A stretch of DNA of 53,256 nucleotides from Quinella sp. 1Q7 (lineage in GTDB: Bacteria; Bacillota; Negativicutes; Selenomonadales; Selenomonadaceae). This document shows, one piece after another, positions 1 through 6,419 of this stretch; positions within the stretch are counted from its first letter, which is position 1, and each line of letters opens with the position of its first letter. The stretch is taken from positions 1 through 53,256 of the forward strand of contig JADEZP010000004.1 in the NCBI GenBank assembly GCA_015206805.1. The letters run 5' to 3'. The notes beneath the pieces were generated by a model, which was given only the letters and a program-made list of their open reading frames with translations, was not told where the DNA came from and searched no databases. The translations under genes were made by a program, and so were the position numbers.

Positions 1-435
1 GCCCATTTTCTCATGGAACAAGGGGCTTCCCAGATCCAGGTAAGGATCTTCCCCTTCCGGATAAGCGATGCAGGCGTTGAGGTTCCGGATCCCCTGAAGG
101 ACGCTGATGTCCTCCAGACGCCGGTAAAGGGCCCTTCCCGCGCCGTGATGCCTCTGGTCCATCTCCAGATAGATCGCCGTTTCCGCGCACCACTGGTAAG
201 CGTCACGGGGATGGAAGCGGCAGGTATAGGCATATCCGATGATCCTGCCCTCTTTTTCTGCGACAAGGTAAGGATACCGCTCCATGATGCCTTTCATCCG
301 GTTCTGGAATTCTTCCAAAGAAGGCACCTCATATTCAAAAGTGACCGCGGTCTTTTCCACATACGGGGCGTAGATGCTCAATAACTCTTCCGCGTCTTTT
401 AACTCCGCTTTGCGGATCGTAAGGGTCTCATGCAT
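1..435 (-). CDS. GNAT family N-acetyltransferase, phosphinothricin-acetyltransferase-like (3' end cut by window edge)
   Basis: The minus strand is open from an ATG at 435 to the window edge, giving 145 residues without a stop. A purine-rich ribosome site (AGGGGG) lies just upstream of the ATG. The protein starts MHETLTIRKAEL and has the order expected of the PAT-like GNAT branch: YVEKTAVTFEYEVP near residues 25-38, YPYLVAE then GRIIGYAY near 55-70, AYQWCAETAIYL near 79-90, and the acetyl-CoA loop QRHHGAGRALYRRL near 94-107 (the RxxGxG/A signature). About 20-30 C-terminal residues are missing. The family transfers an acetyl group from acetyl-CoA to small amines; the substrate here is unknown. 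All nine Ile codons are ATC, unlike the following genes, so the fragment may be of foreign origin or the contig may be joined wrongly here. Not phosphinothricin resistance by default: most such genes are generic acetyltransferases. Confidence 0.85.
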   Translation of the reverse strand, partial: MHETLTIRKAELKDAEELLSIYAPYVEKTAVTFEYEVPSLEEFQNRMKGIMERYPYLVAEKEGRIIGYAYTCRFHPRDAYQWCAETAIYLEMDQRHHGAGRALYRRLEDISVLQGIRNLNACIAYPEGEDPYLDLGSPLFHEKMG

Positions 436-492
436 GCCCTTTTCCCCCTGTTTTTCAAAGTCACCTAGTGTAGCCTAGCTTTTCACAGGGGG

Positions 493-536
493 AAAAATCC
501 CCACACAGGTGGGGAAAAATCCCCACACAGGTGGGG
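493..536 (-). repeat. Two tandem 22-bp hairpin units, terminator-like on the minus strand
   Basis: Two perfect copies (493-514 and 515-536) of a 22-bp unit. Each holds the inverted repeat CCCCA-6 nt-TGGGG. On the minus strand each hairpin is followed by ATTTTT, so the pair resembles tandem Rho-independent terminators. No minus-strand gene is seen that they would serve. Confidence 0.6.
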
Positions 537-646
537 AAAATCTCCGCAATTCTGCGACGTCGCAGAGTTTGCAAATAATTATAGTTAGCAGGGGGCAAGG
601 TAGGGTATCGATTGAATCGAGGGCGCCCCCGAATAGGGCGCCCCCG

Positions 647-684
647 AACGAATCGTTCAATCCTAAACTCAATAACGATTCGTT
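647..684. repeat. 11-bp inverted repeat AACGAATCGTT / AACGATTCGTT
   Basis: AACGAATCGTT at 647-657 is the exact reverse complement of AACGATTCGTT at 674-684, with 16 bases between. Each arm is also nearly palindromic itself. It could be a protein-binding site or a relic end of a mobile element. Function unknown. Confidence 0.5.
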
Positions 685-934
685 AGTGGCATAAGCTGAA
701 GGCTTGAATTGTATCGAAGGCGTTTGGCAGGGGGTAATGCCCCCTAAAATCTCTGGTGGGATTAGGATTAGCGACCGCGCATGAATCACGCGCAGAAAAA
801 TTGCATTTCAAACAGGGGATATAGGAAAGGCGTTTATCCGCAAATCAAGCTTTGTGACAACTTACGCCCGCTGAAAAAGCTTGATGACGGCGGCAAAAAC
901 TACAAAATTTAGTTAAAAAAGGAGGACTGATTGA

Positions 935-3838
935 ATGGCAGAGGATAGGAGCGTTGGCGGGCTTTTTCTGCGGTTAGGCTTGTCGTTATCCGAATTGGAA
1001 ACGGGCTTTGTAAATGCACAGCAGACGATAGCCGCCAATATCAATCGGCTAAACCGTGAATCAGATTTGGTAAGAATTCGTTCGGAGATTGAAATCGCAG
1101 GGCTAGATGAAACTGCCGACGCCGAAAGAATTCTGCAGGTAAGGCAAGAGGCTTTGAATCGGCAAATGGAAATTCAGCGCGACCGCGTGAGGATTTTGGA
1201 CGCCGAATTGCAGAATTTGATTCGGACGCAGGGCGAAAATTCTGTAGCGGCACAAAGAGCAACGACGACGCTTGAAAGGGCACGCCTTGCCTTAGCGAAT
1301 ATGGAGCGTCAATCACGGGAACTGGCGGAAACTCAAAGTCAGACGAATGAAGGAATTGGAGAGCTAAATAATCTGTTGCCGACCCTTTCACCGAGACTGC
1401 AGGCAGTAGCGAAAGTTTTTGCCGGAATTGCAACGGCAAGCGGCGCGGCGGGAATGTCGGTTAAGGAACTGCTTGAGGATTTTCGAGAACTTCAGACGCA
1501 ATCTTACGAATTGAATATGCCGTTCGACAAGACGCGGGATTTTCTTCGCGAATTGAATTTAGGCGGCGGCGATATTGGAGACATAGAAGGCTACATCAGG
1601 GGCATTACAGACGCGTTTGTTAAGGGCGAGGCGGATGACCCCGAATTCATTGCCTTGCGTAAACATGACGCGAAGATAACCGATGCAACCGGCAAATTAA
1701 AAGACTTCAAAGACATACTCGACGAAGTGTATCAGGCATGGAAGAGAGCCGATGAAGCGGGCGAGGGAATAGAGTTTCTGCAAATGACGGGCGGCGAATC
1801 AGGAGTTCGCGACGTTATTCAATACTTTAAAAGGCATGACGAAATTTTAGAGGATAGCGCAAAACTCGTTAAGGCAGGATTCAGCGCGGCAGAAATGCAC
1901 GAACTAGACCGTGCAATGAAATTGGTAGAGGCACAATCGAAGGAACTCAAAGACGCACTCGGAGATATTTTTGTTCCAGCGGCACAATCAGCGGCAGAAC
2001 AATTCTTTGAAACGTTGCAAGCGGGCACAAAAATTCTAGTCGAGAATAAAGACGAGATACAAAGTTGGGGCTTTATAGCGGCGGAGACTGTCAAGACAAT
2101 TAAAGGCGCGTTTTCGGAAGCCGGCGATAAAATTGCCGAATTGGATAAACGATACCGCGCCGATGACGAGGCACTAAAAAATTTATCGTGGAGATATGGC
2201 GGTAGCACTTCAAATCCTTATGGTGTCGACAAGATGATAAAGGGCATGACGACGCCAGAGGAAACGAAACCGCATGATATTATTTCGGGCATTATCGAAC
2301 GGGCTAAAAAAGAGCAAGAAAAATACAATGCCGAGCTTGCCAAGACGCAAAAGAAATTTGACGAGCTGAATAAAGAGCAAGGCTCCCCACTGAATCAATA
2401 TGCCGAAAAGAGAACTCAGCAGTTCAAAGACGAACTAAAGGATTTGCGAATAGATTTGGATATAGAAGACGAATTCGCACGAGCAAGGGCACACCTTCAG
2501 GCGGAGCTTGACCGAGAATTGGACAGGAAGAATTTTCTCTCTAAGGAAGAAGAAAAAGCGATTAAGGATTTAGGCGATGCGAAGTTTGAGCAAATCGACC
2601 GCGCACAGAAAGAAGCAATCGCCAAAGCTCATGAAGAAGCCGCCGCAAAAATTCAGGAGTACTGGAATAACGCCGCCGATATTGAGTTTGAATTGACGCA
2701 CACAGCCTTTGAAAAACAAATTCGGGATATAGAAGAATGGGAAAAAGCTCAACGTGAAAAAGCAGACACGGCGGAGGAAATCGCTGGGATAATCGCTGAA
2801 TCAGCCGCTAAAAAGGCACAAGCTTTTGAACGGGAAATGGACAGAATCAAAGGAAAGTTGCAGAGCCTTGACGATAAAATTTTTGAGATAGACCATAGCC
2901 AATACGAAAACGATTTGCGCCGGATTCAGCAAGAGTACTTAAAGCAAGTCGAAGAGTATCAAGCCGCCGGAATGTTCACGCCAGAGATACAAGCGAAACT
3001 GGATTATCTATTCAGTCGGCAGAAACAAAATCTGGACGCCAGAGCCAAAGACGGTGGAGACTACACCAAGGCACCAGAAGGAGCAATTAGGCGTGGCGGC
3101 AACGGAATATCAGTTATCGAAGGCGACCAGATTGTTGACGACGGCTTGAAGGCAAGACAAGCTGAAATTGGTTTGCTCGTCAACGAGAATCAACTGCGGG
3201 CGCAATTAATGCCAAATCTTTCACGAGAGGCACAGGAGCGTGTATCGGCAATTCAAGCAACGAGAGCCTTAAGCGACGCACAAAAAGAATTGGCGCAGGC
3301 AACGACACAAAGCGGCTATCAAGTAATCGAAGGCGACGAAGTTGTAAACAATCCGAGTGGTTATCAGCAAATCGAGGGCGACCAAGTTGTATCGGGCTTG
3401 CAGGAATTCAATTCGGCAGTGCAAGGAACAACCGCGACACTTGAGCAAATGAATCAGCCGATGAGCGAGTTTGAAACTCTTTCAGCGGCAATGGCTCAAT
3501 CCGAATCAGACTTTCAAGAATCACTAAAGCGCATGGCAGAAAGTTTACCTGTCAATTATTTCAAGACGCTAGCTGATAATGCAAAGGCTGTATCTGATAT
3601 GCAATTCGGCTTGACTGAATCAACGATGAAACTAATCGACGCGCAAGAACAATTACGCGAGGCATTGAACAATCTGCCGAAGTTCGATTCAATGATACCG
3701 ACAAGCAATCAGCAGGGCACGAACGAGCTAATGAATTTGTCGACACAGAGGCACGACCTTTGCGGGTGCCGACAATCAGCGCGAATTTCGCCGCCGACTT
3801 CGGCAAGTGCCCGCGACAAACGCTTTTCGCCGATGTAG
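935..3838 (+). CDS. Phage tail tape-measure-like coiled-coil protein, C-terminus replaced at a sequence junction
   Basis: An open frame of 967 residues with a strong ribosome site (AAAGGAGG at 918-925, 10 bases before the ATG). The protein is rich in Glu, Gln, Arg and Ala heptads: predicted long coiled coils near residues 20-150, 440-620 and 630-700. It contains the linker SVIEGDQIVDDG and two related copies (VIEGDEVVNN, QIEGDQVVSG) near 720-825. Length, low tryptophan, coiled coils and a hydrophobic patch near 155-175 (VAKVFAGIATASGAAGMSVK) suit a phage or prophage tape-measure protein, which sets tail length. No other phage gene is in the window, so this is an isolated remnant. After about position 3745 the frame runs into reversed dsbA-like sequence, so the last ~30 residues (from RHDLCGCRQ) are not native and the gene is 3'-truncated. 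Family call is by character, not by a recognised signature. Confidence 0.6.
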   Translation: MAEDRSVGGLFLRLGLSLSELETGFVNAQQTIAANINRLNRESDLVRIRSEIEIAGLDETADAERILQVRQEALNRQMEIQRDRVRILDAELQNLIRTQGENSVAAQRATTTLERARLALANMERQSRELAETQSQTNEGIGELNNLLPTLSPRLQAVAKVFAGIATASGAAGMSVKELLEDFRELQTQSYELNMPFDKTRDFLRELNLGGGDIGDIEGYIRGITDAFVKGEADDPEFIALRKHDAKITDATGKLKDFKDILDEVYQAWKRADEAGEGIEFLQMTGGESGVRDVIQYFKRHDEILEDSAKLVKAGFSAAEMHELDRAMKLVEAQSKELKDALGDIFVPAAQSAAEQFFETLQAGTKILVENKDEIQSWGFIAAETVKTIKGAFSEAGDKIAELDKRYRADDEALKNLSWRYGGSTSNPYGVDKMIKGMTTPEETKPHDIISGIIERAKKEQEKYNAELAKTQKKFDELNKEQGSPLNQYAEKRTQQFKDELKDLRIDLDIEDEFARARAHLQAELDRELDRKNFLSKEEEKAIKDLGDAKFEQIDRAQKEAIAKAHEEAAAKIQEYWNNAADIEFELTHTAFEKQIRDIEEWEKAQREKADTAEEIAGIIAESAAKKAQAFEREMDRIKGKLQSLDDKIFEIDHSQYENDLRRIQQEYLKQVEEYQAAGMFTPEIQAKLDYLFSRQKQNLDARAKDGGDYTKAPEGAIRRGGNGISVIEGDQIVDDGLKARQAEIGLLVNENQLRAQLMPNLSREAQERVSAIQATRALSDAQKELAQATTQSGYQVIEGDEVVNNPSGYQQIEGDQVVSGLQEFNSAVQGTTATLEQMNQPMSEFETLSAAMAQSESDFQESLKRMAESLPVNYFKTLADNAKAVSDMQFGLTESTMKLIDAQEQLREALNNLPKFDSMIPTSNQQGTNELMNLSTQRHDLCGCRQSARISPPTSASARDKRFSPM

Positions 3839-3879
3839 CAGAACGGGCACGCGTAATCCGACCAAATTTCAATCTTCAT
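3709..3879 (-). pseudogene. DsbA-family (FrnE-like) thiol oxidoreductase, only the N-terminus left
   Basis: An ATG at 3879 preceded by GGAGG (3885-3889) starts MKIEIWSDYACPFCYIGEKR, the typical first residues of FrnE-like DsbA-family oxidoreductases, with the catalytic CPFC (residues 11-14). A real gene would run to about 200 residues. Here the frame continues for about 30 credible codons and then enters sequence antiparallel to the tape-measure-like gene, stopping after 56 residues. The thioredoxin fold and helical insertion are absent, so it cannot be functional. A TATAAT box (minus strand, about 3976-3981, preceded by TG) may be its promoter, with a leader that contains a second copy of part of its own coding sequence. 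Confidence 0.75.
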
Positions 3880-3974
3880 GTTAAAACCTCCGCGAATATC
3901 AAACGCTCACGACCTGCACGGGTGCCGACAATCAGCGCGAATTTCGCCGCCAAGCTCGGCAAGTGCCCGCGACA
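3752..3974. repeat. 66-bp direct repeat pair (3752-3817 and 3908-3974)
   Basis: Two near-identical copies run from CACGACCT to GCGACA with a few mismatches. Read on the minus strand both encode SRALAE(V/L)GGEIRADCRHP. The first copy lies in the dsbA remnant, the second upstream of its start codon, between it and the tRNA terminator. The pair brackets the intact dsbA start and marks the place where prophage-like sequence meets the chromosomal tRNA region. Confidence 0.8.
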
Positions 3975-3987
3975 TTATATCAAACGT

Positions 3988-4018
3988 AAAATCCCCTCCG
4001 AGTGCTCGAAGGGGATTT
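3988..4018 (-). terminator. Rho-independent terminator of the tRNA operon
   Basis: AAATCCCC (3989-3996) pairs with GGGGATTT (4011-4018), with further pairing inside (TCCGAG against CTCGAA, one mismatch). On the minus strand the hairpin is followed by TTTT and sits 13 bases past the 3' end of tRNA-Asp. Confidence 0.8.
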
Positions 4019-4030
4019 GTTATTTGCAAG

Positions 4031-4107
4031 TGGCGACCCGGATCGGACTTGAACCGACGACCTCCGCCGTGACAGGGCGGCATTCTAACCAACTAAACTA
4101 CCGGGCC
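4031..4107 (-). tRNA. tRNA-Asp (GTC)
   Basis: 77 bases including an encoded CCA. The acceptor end GGCCCGG pairs with CCGGGTC (one wobble), the anticodon loop is CTGTCAC with anticodon GTC, and the T loop GGTTCAAGTCC is standard. Third gene of a three-tRNA operon. Confidence 0.97.
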
Positions 4108-4110
4108 GAT

Positions 4111-4185
4111 TGGTGACGCCAGCGGGATTCGAACCCACGAACCCGCCGTGAAAGGGCGGTGTCTTAACCTCTTGACGATGGCGCC
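4111..4185 (-). tRNA. tRNA-Glu (TTC)
   Basis: 75 bases with encoded CCA. Anticodon loop CTTTCAC, anticodon TTC. D arm has GTCAAGAGGTTAAGAC as usual for bacterial tRNA-Glu. Only three bases separate it from tRNA-Asp. Confidence 0.97.
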
Positions 4186-4191
4186 GTATTA

Positions 4192-4267
4192 TGGTGGCTC
4201 GCCCGGAACTCGAATCCGGGACACCCTGATTAAAAGTCAGGTGCTCTACCAACTGAGCTAGCGAACC
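4192..4267 (-). tRNA. tRNA-Lys (TTT)
   Basis: 76 bases with encoded CCA. Anticodon loop CTTTTAA, anticodon TTT. D arm AGCTCAGTTGGTAGAGC is canonical. First gene of the operon, six bases before tRNA-Glu. Confidence 0.97.
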
Positions 4268-4292
4268 GTGAATCAATGAATCAACAGGGCGC

Positions 4293-4321
4293 AATATATC
4301 ATACATCCCAAAACTTTGCAA
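4293..4321 (-). promoter_or_regulatory. Promoter of the tRNA-Lys-Glu-Asp operon
   Basis: On the minus strand TTGCAA (4321-4316), a 17-base spacer and TATATT (4298-4293) lie 25 bases before tRNA-Lys. Good sigma-A match. Confidence 0.75.
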
Positions 4322-4381
4322 GGGCTTTTGAAAAATTTTTTTCGCTGCCCGAAGCACCTGCGACGGTTGCGAAATTAAATT

Positions 4382-4423
4382 GTCGCTTTCAAAGCGACCC
4401 GTAAAATTTTCGGCTGTGATAAT
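4382..4423 (+). promoter_or_regulatory. Probable promoter of RTX gene A with a 17-bp perfect palindrome
   Basis: An extended -10 (TG-T-GATAAT, 4415-4423) lies 43 bases before the start codon. No good -35 is seen. Where it should be sits the palindrome GTCGCTTT-C-AAAGCGAC (4382-4398), placed well for an activator or repressor to bind. Confidence 0.45.
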
Positions 4424-4465
4424 ATAAGCGAAATTTTCTTATGTAAGATTTAAGGAGCGATTCTT

Positions 4466-6331
4466 ATGTATATTTCCAACATTTTGGGCAACACGGTGGT
4501 TGCGGGTACGGCTTATGCCGACACCATTGACAACTACGGCTTAAACGTGACAATTTACGGCGGCACAGGCAATGACTCAATCAACAATTCTGCCTTTGGA
4601 AAAAATTTGTACGTGTACGACTACGGCAACGGTCACGATGTAATCAGCGGCTTCCACTACAACGACGTTCTTCAGATAAACGAAGGCTTTTACAATCCGC
4701 AAATCAGCGGCAGTGATGTCGTTATATATACGTATAGCGGCGGCTCAATCACGCTCAAAGGCGCGGCATACAGCCCCGTTAAAATAGCGAACGCTTACGG
4801 CAACTTGACAACTTACAACAACACTCCCATAATGCCGACCGTCTCGGACGTCGATTTTATCATGAACACGGTTGCAGGTGCTAATTTGTTTGGTTACAGC
4901 GGCAACGATAGCATTTACAACAACGCAAACAATGTAACCATTGACGGCGGCACGGGGCACGACGATATCGGCAACGGAGGAAATTACGTATCGATTAATG
5001 GCGGCAACGGTGCCGATTCAATCGTAAGCTACGGCAACAACGTTATAATGGTCGGCGGCGCGGGCAATGATACAATTTACAACGGCGGCGCGAACGTCTC
5101 AATCGGCGGCGAAGCAGGTAATGATTTAATATTCCTTGACGCCAGCTCAGGCGACAACATGATAGAATATGTCGGGAGAAATGGCGGCGACGGCAACGAT
5201 GTTGTTTACGGTTTCAGCGCAAATGATTCCGTCGTAATCACGGAAGGTCTTTGGTATCAAACGACGGTCGGCAACGATATTGTTTACAATTTTTCTGACG
5301 GCTCGCTCACGCTCAAAGATGCAAGAGGCATTACGCCCTACACAATCCTGAACATAATGAACACTTTTACATCGTCCGTTGAAATTGCTGGCGGAACAAC
5401 ATTTATCGATACATCTTTCAGAACCAAAGCAATTAAAATCACGAGCAATGACCTGTCAAATGTAATTTATGGCGGTTCGGGCAACGACACTATTTATGGC
5501 GGCGGCGGCAACGATTTAATCAGCGGTCTTGCAGGCAACGACAAACTCTTCGGCGAAACGGGCAACGATGAAATTTACGGCGACGCAGGTAACGACACGC
5601 TCGACGGCGGCGCAGGTAACGACACACTCACGGGCGGCGCAGGCAATGATGTTTTCATTTACACGGCGGGCAAGGACGTCATTGCGGATTATGCGGCGGG
5701 CGACAAAATTTCTGTCGGCGGCGCAATTTCCAAAGCGTCGGTCAGCGGCAAGAACGTCATCTTCACCGTCGGCAGCGGCAAACTCACCGTCAAGAACGGC
5801 AAGGGCAAATCGCTTGCAATCACCGACTCGAAGGGTAAATCGTACACGGCGACCGTCAGCAAGTCCAACGCAATGAAGGTCACGCTCACGAACTCGACAA
5901 AATCGCCCGTCACGCTCGACGCCGCGATTAAGACTGTCGACGCCTCGAAACGCACGAAGGCTGTTAAAATCGTTGGCAATGCGTCGGCAAATTCGATCGT
6001 CGGCGGCAAGAAGAACGATTCGCTTTACGGCGGCAAAGGCAACGACACACTGCGCGGCGGCAAGGGTAACGATTCACTCTGGGGCGGCACGGGTAAAGAT
6101 ACGTTCATTTACTCAAGCGGCGACGGCAAGGACGTTATCAGCGGCTTCGGCAGCGACGACCTGCTTAAGATAACGGGCGCATTTTCCGCCAGCTACAACA
6201 AGTCCGCGAAGTCTGTCGCGTTCAAAGTCGGCAGCGGCTCCGTCACGCTCAAGGACTTCGGCTCAACGACGCTTTTCCACGTCAACGACACGACATACCA
6301 ACTTAGCGGCGGCAAGCTCCGCGTAAAATAA
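4466..6331 (+). CDS. RTX calcium-binding repeat protein A (621 aa)
   Basis: Start ATG preceded by TAAGGAGCG. No signal peptide, as expected of type I secretion substrates. The N-terminus has the motif shared by this family (VVAGTAYADTI, residues 12-22). Loose GGxGND repeats run through residues 30-290. A block of canonical RTX nonapeptides follows near 336-395 (GGSGNDTIYGG, GGAGNDTLDGG and others), which form Ca2+-bound parallel beta-rolls. Then come a linker (DKISVGGAISKASVSGKN), the family motif VDASKRTKAVKIVGN, a second RTX block near 513-545, and the conserved C-terminal module with GSGSVTLKDFGSTT and YQLSGGKLRVK at the end. Likely secreted, extracellular or surface-attached. No catalytic domain is visible, so an adhesin, S-layer-like or matrix role is possible but unproven. 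First gene of an A-B pair that resembles the C-D pair downstream. Confidence 0.85.
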   Translation: MYISNILGNTVVAGTAYADTIDNYGLNVTIYGGTGNDSINNSAFGKNLYVYDYGNGHDVISGFHYNDVLQINEGFYNPQISGSDVVIYTYSGGSITLKGAAYSPVKIANAYGNLTTYNNTPIMPTVSDVDFIMNTVAGANLFGYSGNDSIYNNANNVTIDGGTGHDDIGNGGNYVSINGGNGADSIVSYGNNVIMVGGAGNDTIYNGGANVSIGGEAGNDLIFLDASSGDNMIEYVGRNGGDGNDVVYGFSANDSVVITEGLWYQTTVGNDIVYNFSDGSLTLKDARGITPYTILNIMNTFTSSVEIAGGTTFIDTSFRTKAIKITSNDLSNVIYGGSGNDTIYGGGGNDLISGLAGNDKLFGETGNDEIYGDAGNDTLDGGAGNDTLTGGAGNDVFIYTAGKDVIADYAAGDKISVGGAISKASVSGKNVIFTVGSGKLTVKNGKGKSLAITDSKGKSYTATVSKSNAMKVTLTNSTKSPVTLDAAIKTVDASKRTKAVKIVGNASANSIVGGKKNDSLYGGKGNDTLRGGKGNDSLWGGTGKDTFIYSSGDGKDVISGFGSDDLLKITGAFSASYNKSAKSVAFKVGSGSVTLKDFGSTTLFHVNDTTYQLSGGKLRVK

Positions 6332-6350
6332 TTTCCGCTGAAAAATTTCG

Positions 6351-6382
6351 TCCCGTCGACAATTCGGCGGGATTTTTTTTTG
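6351..6382 (+). terminator. Rho-independent terminator after RTX gene A
   Basis: TCCCGTCGA (6351-6359) pairs with TCGGCGGGA (6364-6372, one G-U), followed by ten T. It lies 19 bases past the stop codon. No promoter is obvious between it and gene B, so B may depend on read-through. Confidence 0.85.
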
Positions 6383-6419
6383 GCGCGTCGAAAAATCTTT
6401 TTCGGAAGGAGCGATTCTT

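Larger units (their letters stand above)
436..934. other. Non-coding stretch rich in short repeats and hairpins
   Basis: No convincing gene is seen. The open frames here lack ribosome sites and have low-complexity translations. The stretch holds two tandem 22-bp hairpin units (493-536), a duplicated GGGCGCCCCCGAA block (621-646), an 11-bp inverted repeat (647-684), and a second GC hairpin around 726-748 (GCAGGGGGTAATGCCCCC). The last 60 bases lead into the ribosome site of the tape-measure-like gene. Confidence 0.6.

Noticed and set aside
493..536. Possible CRISPR array
   Set aside because: The two 22-bp units are directly adjacent without spacers, and no cas gene is near.
475..789. Minus-strand open frame (104 aa) in the repeat-rich gap
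   Set aside because: No ribosome site, and its C-terminal part is just the translated 22-bp repeats.
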